Part shown: in pieces, positions 1 through 6,467 of the stretch | Position numbering within the stretch: the first letter of the stretch is position 1 | How the letters are laid out: each line of letters opens with the position of its first letter | Assembly (NCBI GenBank): GCA_963640745.1 | Contig: CAVIBB010000037.1 | Location: forward strand, 1 to 15,566 | Direction: 5' to 3' | DNA from: Paratractidigestivibacter sp963640745 | GTDB taxonomy: Bacteria > Actinomycetota > Coriobacteriia > Coriobacteriales > Atopobiaceae | DNA length: 15,566 nt | Notes under the pieces: generated by a model | What the model saw: the letters and a program-made list of their open reading frames with translations, nothing else | The model's database searches: none | Told to the model about the DNA's origin: nothing | Program-made: the position numbers and the translations under genes

Positions 1-723
1 GGCAAGAAGCCCCTCGAGCTCCTCCTGCGTGATTTCCTCACCCTCGAGGTACTTCATCATGATCTCGTCGTCGGCCTCGGCCACAAGGTCGGTAAGCTGC
101 GCGCGGGCGTCGGCCGCGGCGTCGGCGTAGGCGGCGGGGACGTCCGTGACCACGGGCTTGCCATCCTCGAGGTGGCGCGCCTTCATGTGGACGACGTCGA
201 TGACGCCCTCGAAGGCCTCGCCGGAGCCCATGGGAATGGTCACCGCGGCGAGCTTATTGCCAAAGCGCTCCTGGAGCGTGGCAAACGCGAGATCGTAATC
301 GGCATCGGCGCGATCGATGCGGTTGATAAAGACCGCGCGGGCCAACGAGAGGTCCTCGGCCGCGTACCAGAGGCGCGTGGTCACGGTGCCGGGGCCGGAC
401 GCGGCATCGACCACGAAGAGCGCAGTCTCGCAGGCGGACATCGCGGCGTACGCATCGCCGACGAAGTCGGGGTAGCAGGGGGCGTCGAGGACGTTTATGC
501 GGGTGCCCTCCCACTCGACGGGCGCGATGGACGTGGAGATCGAGAATCCGCGCTCGCCTTCCTCGCCGTCGTAATCAAGCGTGGGCTTGGTGCCCGCGTG
601 GCCTCCCAGACGGGTGGTGCGGCCCGTCAGGTGGAGCATGGCCTCGGCGAGCATGGTCTTACCCACGCCGCCTTGGCCCACCAGGACCACATTCTTCACG
701 CTCTCAGGTGCCTTTGCTGCCAT
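1..723 (-). CDS. EF-G-like translation factor GTPase, 5' part only
   Basis: N-terminal 241 residues of an elongation-factor-G-like GTPase; the rest lies beyond base 1. Visible motifs are a P-loop GQGGVGKT (residues 16-23), an EF-G-type switch I stretch EEGERGFSI (54-62), a G3 motif DAPCYPDF (80-87) and a G4 motif NRID (134-137). True EF-G has DTPGHVDF at G3; here Gly is Cys and the catalytic His is Tyr. This points to the divergent EF-G paralogue found in many actinobacteria rather than the housekeeping fusA product. By family it should act on the ribosome, but its exact role is not evident. The start is well supported by GGAGG seven bases upstream. The nearest upstream gene on this strand is 204 bp away, so it probably has its own promoter, next to a 16-bp palindrome at 755-770. 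Confidence 0.85.
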   Translation of the reverse strand, partial: MAAKAPESVKNVVLVGQGGVGKTMLAEAMLHLTGRTTRLGGHAGTKPTLDYDGEEGERGFSISTSIAPVEWEGTRINVLDAPCYPDFVGDAYAAMSACETALFVVDAASGPGTVTTRLWYAAEDLSLARAVFINRIDRADADYDLAFATLQERFGNKLAAVTIPMGSGEAFEGVIDVVHMKARHLEDGKPVVTDVPAAYADAAADARAQLTDLVAEADDEIMMKYLEGEEITQEELEGLLA

Positions 724-754
724 GATGCCTCCTTCGTCGGAGTGTTTCGCGTGA

Positions 755-770
755 TGCAACGCACGTTGCA
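755..770. promoter_or_regulatory. 16-bp palindrome, candidate operator of the EF-G-like gene
   Basis: TGCAACG-CA-CGTTGCA: 7-bp perfect arms around a 2-bp spacer, 32-47 bp upstream of the start codon at 723. A weak -10-like TATGGT (minus strand, about 776-781) lies just upstream, so the palindrome would sit near the transcript start, a usual place for a repressor site. The palindrome is seen directly; the function is inferred. Confidence 0.4.
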
Positions 771-843
771 GCAAACCATACCCACGTAGGAAGGTGCGCC
801 GACTATGCTTTCGGGCAGCGTATCGACGAGTTCCGCGAACGCG

Positions 844-878
844 ATGCGGGTCCGCCGCGCCGTGCGACGAACCCGCAT
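844..878 (-). other. GC-rich hairpin after the radical SAM gene, weak terminator candidate
   Basis: ATGCGGGT (844-851) pairs perfectly with ACCCGCAT (871-878) across a 19-base GC-rich loop. It lies about 50 bp downstream of the radical SAM stop codon. No T-tract follows on the minus strand, so it is not a standard intrinsic terminator. It could be a Rho-linked or 3'-protecting structure. Confidence 0.3.
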
Positions 879-927
879 TCTGAGCTTGCGTTTATTTGTT
901 TCTTGTCGCCGGGGGAGTGACGCGTAT

Positions 928-2391
928 CTACTCGATGGCCGCGTCGTTGGCGTCGGCCTCGGCGATGAGCTTGGCCTTCTCGTCGACTCCCAGGTTGGAG
1001 ACCTCGTCGGCGTAGACCTTCTTGCCGGTGGGGTGCTGCTCGAGCCACAGCTCCTCGGCGCGCTGCTCCCAGCTCTTGGCGTAGACCGAGGTGCGGGCGC
1101 AGAGGTGATCGACGTCCTCGGGCGTCACGTACTCGGTGCACTTGGCGTCGGCCTCGTGAACGATCTCCGGCAGGATCTCCGGGTTCTCGAGCATCGGGCA
1201 GGGCTTGAGCATATTGTCGTTGAAGGGGTAGTGACGACGATACGCCTGGAAGATGGGCTGCTTGAGGCACTCAAGCAGCGACTGCTCCTTGATGTTGGCG
1301 TTGGAGTAGTGGATAAAGACGCAGGGCTCCACATCGCCGCGGGCGTTGATGTGGCAATACACGCGGCCGCCGGCGATGCAGCCGCCCACATACTCGCCGT
1401 CGTTCTGGAAGTCCATAGCAAAGATAGGCTTGCCGCCCTCGACGGCGCGGACCTCACGGATGCGCTTGAGCATGTACTCGCGCTGCTCGACGGTCGGGCA
1501 GAGGTCGACCGAGGCGCCCTCGCCGACGGGCATGTAGTGGAAGTACCAGGCCCAGCGGCAACCCTTCTCGATGATCTTGTCGAAGTACTCGTCGGAGCTG
1601 ACCATCTCGGTGTTGGCGCGGGTGTAGGCCGTGGACGTGCCGTAGAGCAGGCCGTTCTCGTGCATGAGGTCGAAGGCGCGCATGACCTCCTGGTAGGAGC
1701 CGTCGCCGCGGCGGCCGTCGTTGGAGTCCTCCGTGCCCTCAAGCGAGACGCTGAAGACGATGTTGCCCACGCGCTTGACCTCGTCGCAGAAGGCCTGGTC
1801 GATAAGGGAGGCGTTGGTGAAGATGTTGAACAGGCAGTCGTTGTGGGCCTCGGCGAGGCGAATGACGTCGCGCTTGCGGACGAGCGGCTCGCCGCCGGTG
1901 AGCATGTAGAGGTGGCAGCCGAGGTCGGAGCCCTCGGTCACCAGGCGGTCCATATCCTCATAGGAGAGATTGAGGCTGTTGCCGTAGTCTGCGGCCCAGC
2001 AGCCGACGCACTTCTTGTTGCAGGCGCTCGTGGGGTCAAAGAGGATGATCCAGGGGACGTTGCACTGCTCTTTCTCGGCGTTGGCGGTAGTGTTGCGCAG
2101 GCCGCGGAAAGCCGCCTCGTAGGCCCCGTTCAGGATCGAGGTCTTGAGGACGTGGTTGTCGGTGTTATCGATGACGTCCCAGAGGAACTGCTCCCACTTG
2201 GAGCCCGGATACAGGCCGTTTCGGATGCCGCGGATGGCGCCGGGGGACGTGTCCTTGAGCAGCTTACCGGCCATCTCGAGCAGCTTGTCGAGCTTTTCCT
2301 CGCGGTCGGGGCCGCTCGCCGTCTTGATGATCTGGTCGAGCGCGACGCTGAACGCCTTTCGCTCCGCTGCATGGGCAATCTTGGATTGCAT
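928..2391 (-). CDS. Radical SAM protein with Cys-rich C-terminal region
   Basis: A 487-residue protein with the radical SAM cluster motif CNKKCVGC (Cys124, 128, 131), which binds the [4Fe-4S] cluster that cleaves S-adenosylmethionine, and the GGEP SAM-binding motif (166-169). An N-terminal helical region of about 110 residues precedes the barrel. The C-terminal part has scattered cysteines (338, 346, 357, 398, 418), including GGCIAGGRVYCHINARG, which resembles a SPASM-type segment with auxiliary cluster ligands. The substrate cannot be read from the sequence, and no precursor peptide or partner gene is adjacent, so a peptide-maturation role is not supported. AAGGAGG precedes the ATG at good spacing. 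It appears monocistronic: 204 bp follow it and 344 bp precede it. Confidence 0.85.
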   Translation of the reverse strand: MQSKIAHAAERKAFSVALDQIIKTASGPDREEKLDKLLEMAGKLLKDTSPGAIRGIRNGLYPGSKWEQFLWDVIDNTDNHVLKTSILNGAYEAAFRGLRNTTANAEKEQCNVPWIILFDPTSACNKKCVGCWAADYGNSLNLSYEDMDRLVTEGSDLGCHLYMLTGGEPLVRKRDVIRLAEAHNDCLFNIFTNASLIDQAFCDEVKRVGNIVFSVSLEGTEDSNDGRRGDGSYQEVMRAFDLMHENGLLYGTSTAYTRANTEMVSSDEYFDKIIEKGCRWAWYFHYMPVGEGASVDLCPTVEQREYMLKRIREVRAVEGGKPIFAMDFQNDGEYVGGCIAGGRVYCHINARGDVEPCVFIHYSNANIKEQSLLECLKQPIFQAYRRHYPFNDNMLKPCPMLENPEILPEIVHEADAKCTEYVTPEDVDHLCARTSVYAKSWEQRAEELWLEQHPTGKKVYADEVSNLGVDEKAKLIAEADANDAAIE

Positions 2392-2435
2392 GGTGCCCCT
2401 CCTTCGATTACGGGCACCGCCCCCACGGCGATTTT

Positions 2436-2510
2436 TGAACCCGCTTTAAATCTCGACCCCATACTACCCCCATTTCTGAACGCGTAAACAGGAATTTTGA
2501 ACCGGGTTCA
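2436..2510 (-). promoter_or_regulatory. Promoter region with phased TGAACC repeats upstream of the radical SAM gene
   Basis: Part of the 344-bp gene-free stretch 2392-2735. Three related motifs occur: TGAACCCG at 2436, TGAACGCG at 2477 and TGAACCGG at 2498. The last lies inside an odd palindrome TGAACC-G-GGTTCA (2498-2510). Spacings of 41 and 21 bp place them on one face of the helix. On the minus strand a -10-like TAGTAT (2461-2466) falls between them, with only a poor -35. I read this as a candidate promoter/operator for the gene starting at 2391. The repeats are observed; regulator and promoter are inferred. Confidence 0.4.
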
Positions 2511-2581
2511 GGAAAATGGAACGAAATTCGAGTCGATTCAGGTGCGCACCCTCCGTTAAACGCCCGCGGACATACAAAACC

Positions 2582-2700
2582 CTGACTTTTCGCACTTTAA
2601 AACTCGAAACATCAAGTAGCCGGGCCTCGTTTCCACCCAAAACCGCAGGAAACGAGACCCGGCTACCCAACAAACCCAAATTTAAAGTGCGAAAAGTCAG
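2582..2700. repeat. 119-bp nested inverted repeat (two stem pairs)
   Basis: The outer arms 2582-2601 and 2681-2700 are perfect 20-bp complements (sequence begins CTGACTTTTCGC). The inner arms 2616-2634 and 2648-2666 match at 18 of 19 positions (begin GTAGCCGGG). Exactly 14 unpaired bases separate outer and inner arms on each side, and the apical loop is 13 bases. It starts 36 bp downstream of the dehydrogenase stop codon and lies upstream of the radical SAM promoter region. No proper T-tract follows either arm, so it is not an ordinary terminator. It could be a small non-autonomous mobile element, a dispersed palindromic repeat, or a structured RNA. No transposase or target duplication was recognised. 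Confidence 0.7.
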
Positions 2701-2735
2701 AGTTAGTGAATCGAAGCGCCTAGTCTGTGACCGAA

Positions 2736-3689
2736 CTACGCTTTGCTGGCCTCGAAGGCGGCGACGTTGGCGGCGATGTGCTCGCAGGTCGCGTGCCACT
2801 TGACCACCTCGTCCTCAGAAAGCTCCGGAACGAAGACCTGTTCAACACCCTCGGCGCCGATGACGCACGGAAGGCTCGAATAGATGCCGCTCACGCCGTA
2901 GACGTCCTCGACCAGCGTCGACACCGGGGTCACGAGCTTGGTATCGCCGAGCACCGCCTCGACAATCTGCGCCGCGGCGCGCGAGACCGAGTACTCGGTG
3001 CAGCACTTGCCCGCCATGGTGATGTAGCCGCCGTGCGTGGCCTGCTCCTCGATGGCCGCGCGGTCGAGTTTGATGCCGGACTGGGCCTCGACCTCGTCCA
3101 ACGTCAGGCAACCGATCGCCGCATGACTAAAGCATGCGAACTCAGAGAAACCGTGCTCGCCGAGCATCCAGGCGTTCACGCTTGCTGGATCGTAACCCGT
3201 GGTGTCCGCAAGCGCATGGCGCAGACGCGAAGAATCGAGCGCAGTACCCGAGCCGATGATTCGCCGCGGGTCCATCCCCGTCTGTTTTTGCAGCTCGAGG
3301 GCCACAACGTCACACGGGTTCGCGATGGTCACCCACACACCGTCGAAGCCGGCGGCCATGATCCGGGGCGCGAAGGTCGCGACCTCCGCGGGCGTGAGCA
3401 GGTTCTCGGCGTCGCGGTTCGTTTTCGATGCTGCCACGTGGCCGGCCGCGTTGACGATGACGTCGCATCCCGCGAGCTCCTCGCAGTCGCACGCGCAGTC
3501 GATAACGCGGGCGCGGCGCGGGTAATACGCCATGGCGTCGAGCATGTCGTTGGCCTGCGCGCGGGAAAGCTTCGTGTCCCGGTCGCAGAACCTCAGCTCC
3601 TCCACGGTTCCGTGGGAAAGAAGCACATCCGCGACATGCGCGCCCACATGACTCAATCCGATGATTCCGACCTTACCCAAGCTGCCCAT
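2736..3689 (-). CDS. L-lactate/malate-family 2-hydroxyacid dehydrogenase
   Basis: A 317-residue NAD-dependent dehydrogenase of the LDH/MDH family, most like L-2-hydroxyisocaproate/lactate dehydrogenases. Seen: a Rossmann loop GLSHVGA (11-17; the middle Gly of GxGxxG is Ser), an NAD-ribose Asp in FCDRD (about 36-38), NPCDV (124-128), GSGTALDSSRLR (146-157) with the family's Asp152 and substrate-binding Arg155, and GEHGFSEF (177-184) with catalytic His179. The usual GEHGDS has Phe here instead of Asp, so the substrate may not be lactate. It should interconvert a 2-oxo acid and an L-2-hydroxy acid in the cytoplasm. I chose the ATG at 3689 because GGAGG lies six bases upstream; an in-frame ATG 48 bp earlier has no ribosome site. 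It is divergent from the RNA methyltransferase gene. Confidence 0.82.
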   Translation of the reverse strand: MGSLGKVGIIGLSHVGAHVADVLLSHGTVEELRFCDRDTKLSRAQANDMLDAMAYYPRRARVIDCACDCEELAGCDVIVNAAGHVAASKTNRDAENLLTPAEVATFAPRIMAAGFDGVWVTIANPCDVVALELQKQTGMDPRRIIGSGTALDSSRLRHALADTTGYDPASVNAWMLGEHGFSEFACFSHAAIGCLTLDEVEAQSGIKLDRAAIEEQATHGGYITMAGKCCTEYSVSRAAAQIVEAVLGDTKLVTPVSTLVEDVYGVSGIYSSLPCVIGAEGVEQVFVPELSEDEVVKWHATCEHIAANVAAFEASKA

Positions 3690-3741
3690 TTCCGCCTCCG
3701 ATGCGATGACTTTGCGAGCCGGGGCACACCGGCCCATAAGG

Positions 3742-3766
3742 CCAGCATAGGCCTCGTGTATGCTGG
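3742..3766. promoter_or_regulatory. Inverted repeat in the divergent promoter region
   Basis: CCAGCATA (3742-3749) and TATGCTGG (3759-3766) are perfect 8-bp arms separated by 9 bases, centred in the 106-bp gap between the divergent dehydrogenase and methyltransferase genes. A -10-like TATGCT is present in each direction within the arms. It is a candidate operator controlling one or both genes; no regulator gene is adjacent. Confidence 0.42.
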
Positions 3767-3795
3767 TTACGCAAATTTTGACGAGAGGGACACGG

Positions 3796-4971
3796 ATGGG
3801 TTACCGCACATATACATGTCGAATCGCGCGCGAATGCGGCGGATGCGAGTGGCTAAGCGTGCCCTATCCCATCCAACTGCGCCGCAAGCAGCAAGAAGTC
3901 GCAGGGCTCCTGGCCGACATGGTCGCCGAGGACGGCGGCGAGCTGCGTGAAATCGTCGGCGTCGAGGGCGAGCCTCTCGCGTATCGCCACAAGGCGGCGA
4001 CCCCCTTCGCCTATGCCGGGCGCGGCCGCATTGCCTGCGGTTTCTACGCCCGCGGCACCCATCGCATCGTCCGCTGCGACGAATGCCTGGTCGAAGACCC
4101 TCGTGCGCGCAATATCCTGAACGCCGTGGCCCGCGCTGCCGAGAAGCTCCACATCCCCGCCTACGACGAAGACCGCGGCACGGGTGTTTTGCGCCACGCC
4201 GTCGTGCGCTGCGGGTTCGCCACCGACGAGGTGCTTCTTACCGTGGTAACAAATACGCCGCAGCTCAGAGGCGCCGAGAAGTTCGTGCGTGAGGTGCTGG
4301 ACGCGGCCCCCGAGGTCACGAGCATCGTGCAGAACGTCAACGACCGACGCACGAACGCCATTCTCGGCTTCAAGAACATCACGCTCCACGGCGCCGGCAT
4401 CATGCACGACCGCCTTCTTGGCTGCGAGTTCGAGATCGGCCCGACGAGCTTCTATCAGACGAACCCCGCGCAGACCGAGGTCCTGTACCGCCTGGCCATC
4501 GAGGGCGGGCAGCTCCAGCCGGGCCAGCGCGTGCTCGACGCCTACTGCGGAACGGGAACCATCGGCATCTGCGCCGCGTCGGCAATAAACGATCTGCAGG
4601 TCATCGGTGTTGAGCGAGTCGAGGGCGCCGTGAGGTCCGCAAAGCGCAACGCCCAGGCCAACGGCTTGGCCGACCGTTGCCAGTTCGTCGCCGCCGACGC
4701 AACCGAGTGGATGGCCCGCGAGGGCCGCGAGCTCGGCTTCGACGTCGTGCTCATGGACCCGCCGCGCGCCGGCTCGACGCCCGAGTTCCTCGAGGGCGTG
4801 GCCGCCCTCGCCCCCGAACGCGTGGTATACGTGAGCTGCAATATCCAAACCCAGGCCCGTGACCTGGAGTTTATTCGTCAACGTGGCTACCGCATCGAGT
4901 CGCTCACGCCCGTCGACATGTTCCCCCACACCAAGCACATCGAGTCCATCGCGACCCTTGCGCGCCGATAA
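3796..4971 (+). CDS. RNA m5U methyltransferase, RlmD/TrmA family, lacking TRAM
   Basis: A 391-residue SAM-dependent methyltransferase that makes 5-methyluridine in rRNA or tRNA. The N-terminus carries an Fe-S motif with Cys8, Cys14 and Cys17 (the C-x5-C-x2-C spacing of RlmD) and Cys97 as the likely fourth ligand. Further on are SFYQTNPAQTE (218-228), the SAM-binding DAYCGTGTIG (248-257), DPPRAG (321-326), VSCN with nucleophile Cys348, and VDMFPHTKHIE with the probable base Glu383. Many family members begin with an RNA-binding TRAM domain; this one starts directly at the Fe-S region. GAGAGGGA lies upstream of the chosen ATG. An ATG 36 bp earlier is possible but has no ribosome site. It is probably cotranscribed with the membrane protein gene 24 bp downstream. 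The target (23S U1939, U747 or tRNA U54 equivalents) cannot be decided. Confidence 0.88.
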   Translation: MGYRTYTCRIARECGGCEWLSVPYPIQLRRKQQEVAGLLADMVAEDGGELREIVGVEGEPLAYRHKAATPFAYAGRGRIACGFYARGTHRIVRCDECLVEDPRARNILNAVARAAEKLHIPAYDEDRGTGVLRHAVVRCGFATDEVLLTVVTNTPQLRGAEKFVREVLDAAPEVTSIVQNVNDRRTNAILGFKNITLHGAGIMHDRLLGCEFEIGPTSFYQTNPAQTEVLYRLAIEGGQLQPGQRVLDAYCGTGTIGICAASAINDLQVIGVERVEGAVRSAKRNAQANGLADRCQFVAADATEWMAREGRELGFDVVLMDPPRAGSTPEFLEGVAALAPERVVYVSCNIQTQARDLEFIRQRGYRIESLTPVDMFPHTKHIESIATLARR

Positions 4972-4995
4972 CAACCATCAACAAGGGAAGTACGT

Positions 4996-5643
4996 ATGAA
5001 ACAGCAGTATGTGGTCCGTTTTTGCATCTACCTCCTGGGGATGCTCTCCATCGCCCTCGGCGTCATGCTCAACACCAAAGCCGGCCTCGGCGCTTCGGCC
5101 ATCATCTCGGTGCCCTACACCATCAGCGAGGGAACCGGCCTGAGCCTGGCCAACCTCACCCTCATAACCTACTGCCTGCTCGTTGTCCTGCAGTTCTTCG
5201 TCAAAGGCAAGGAACGCCAGTGGATCGACGTGCTGCAAATTGCCGTGAGCATCGTGTTCACGCGCTTCATGGCGCTCATCGAGTGGGCGATCCCGTACCA
5301 GAGCGGCTACCTCCCGACCGACCTCGTCATGCTCGCGCTCGGCATCCTCTTTACCGGGATCGGGGCCGCCGTGACGGTCGACATGCAGCTCATCCCCAAC
5401 CCCGGCGACGGCATCGTGAGCAGCATCGCGGGCAGGACGCACAAGGAGCTCGGGCTTTGCAAGAACTGCGTCGACGTGTTCTGCGTGGTGTGCTCCCTGA
5501 TCGTTGGTCTCTCCATGGGCAACCTCTGGCTCGGCGTCGGCCTCGGGACCATCGCTTCCATGGTGGGAGTCGGCCGCGTAATCTACGCGTTCAACCACGT
5601 CGCGCTGCCCAAGCTCGAGGCGGTTGCCGGGCTGAGCTGCTAA
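4996..5643 (+). CDS. YitT/YczE-type integral membrane protein
   Basis: A 215-residue membrane protein with about five or six hydrophobic segments (roughly 7-27, 50-69, 77-98, 108-128, 158-175, 177-195). The opening FCIYLLGMLSIALGVML followed by TKAGLGASAI, and the central IPNPGDGIV, are typical of the YczE/YyaS/YitT family. The molecular function of that family is unknown. AAGGGAAG precedes the ATG. The 24-bp gap to the methyltransferase gene suggests one transcript, but nothing indicates a shared function. A strong terminator follows. Confidence 0.8.
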   Translation: MKQQYVVRFCIYLLGMLSIALGVMLNTKAGLGASAIISVPYTISEGTGLSLANLTLITYCLLVVLQFFVKGKERQWIDVLQIAVSIVFTRFMALIEWAIPYQSGYLPTDLVMLALGILFTGIGAAVTVDMQLIPNPGDGIVSSIAGRTHKELGLCKNCVDVFCVVCSLIVGLSMGNLWLGVGLGTIASMVGVGRVIYAFNHVALPKLEAVAGLSC

Positions 5644-5678
5644 CTCTCTGATTTACAAAGAGAAAACCTCAACAGAAA

Positions 5679-5708
5679 AAGAGGGGCGGACCGAAGTCCG
5701 TCCCTCTT
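5679..5708. terminator. Bidirectional intrinsic terminator
   Basis: A 13-bp stem (5679-5691 with 5696-5708, one G-T wobble) capped by the tetraloop CGAA. The run AAAAAG on the left gives a T-tract for the minus strand. The plus side has a CTCTTGCTC pyrimidine stretch. It separates the convergent membrane-protein gene and the HAD gene that ends the ula operon. Confidence 0.85.
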
Positions 5709-5725
5709 GCTCTATACAACGAGAG

Positions 5726-6388
5726 TTAGAAAGAAGCGATGGTCGCGTCCGCACCTTCGACGGGCAACGTCGCGCTCGCGCCGGCGTAGCAGACAGCGAA
5801 CACACCCGCCGCCTGAGCGCTCGCGATGCCCGAGGGCGAGTCGTCGAACGCGACCGCCCGTGCCCGGGCCGTCTCCACGTCCCCCGGCGCCAGATACTCC
5901 AGCGCCCGCAGATACGGCTCGGGCGCGGGCTTCGCGCGCGAGACCATCTCTCGCCCCACAATGGCGTCCACGTACGTGAGCAGCCCGAAGTGGTTGAGCG
6001 CCCTCACAAGACTGACGCAGCGCGTCGTCGAGACGACCGCGATGCGACACCCCCGCTCGCGAAGGCACTGCCACAGCTCGGCGAGGCCCGGGCTCGGCTC
6101 CAGGTCCTCTCGCCCGTAGATGCCGGTGTCGGAATCCCAAACCGCCAGGTAATCCTCAGTGGTTGCCTGGATTCCGTGGCGGGCCAGCAATTCCGGCCCC
6201 GCGACCTCGGACGCCTTGCCGATAAACGACTCGAGGTCCTCGTCGGTGGCCTCGTAGCCGAGGGACGCAAGCGCCGCGCGGTCGAGCTCGATGTAGAGCG
6301 GCTCGGTGTCCGCGATGACGCCGTCGAAGTCGAACAGCGCGTATCTTGCCTGCTCAAGCCACTCGGGCATTTGCTCTGCCAGCGTCAT
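5726..6388 (-). CDS. HAD-superfamily phosphatase, beta-phosphoglucomutase-like
   Basis: A 220-residue cytoplasmic HAD hydrolase. Motif I is DFDGVIADTEP (Asp20 nucleophile, Asp22 acid/base), motif II is VVSTT (118-122), motif III is AKPAPEPYL (Lys153) and motif IV is FDDSPSGI (Asp182, Asp183). The helical cap between motifs I and II is of the beta-phosphoglucomutase/sugar-phosphatase type. It probably removes or moves phosphate on a small sugar phosphate. As the last gene of the ula operon, 79 bp after ulaE and before a terminator, it may act on pathway intermediates; that is inference. The ATG at 6388 has AAGGAGG upstream. The frame stays open further upstream, but that extension would overlap ulaE and has HAD-unrelated composition. 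Confidence 0.85.
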   Translation of the reverse strand: MTLAEQMPEWLEQARYALFDFDGVIADTEPLYIELDRAALASLGYEATDEDLESFIGKASEVAGPELLARHGIQATTEDYLAVWDSDTGIYGREDLEPSPGLAELWQCLRERGCRIAVVSTTRCVSLVRALNHFGLLTYVDAIVGREMVSRAKPAPEPYLRALEYLAPGDVETARARAVAFDDSPSGIASAQAAGVFAVCYAGASATLPVEGADATIASF

Positions 6389-6467
6389 CTCGGCCTCCTT
6401 GCCGCTTGCCCGCCCGTTTCCAACAACCTCACGCGGCGCCTGCCTGTCCGCAGCTCGCCTGCGGCGC

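Noticed and set aside
928..2391. Peptide-maturase system (RiPP) around the radical SAM gene
   Set aside because: No precursor peptide, transporter or recognition-domain gene was found next to it; the small frames nearby are shadows.
805..2487. A 560-codon open frame on the plus strand opposite the radical SAM gene
   Set aside because: It is the antisense shadow of a GC-rich gene: low-complexity Val/Ala/Leu/Asp composition, no recognisable domain, no ribosome site; the minus frame has clear catalytic motifs.
2582..2700. CRISPR array or intrinsic terminator
   Set aside because: There are inverted, not regularly spaced direct, repeats, and no T-tract follows the stems.
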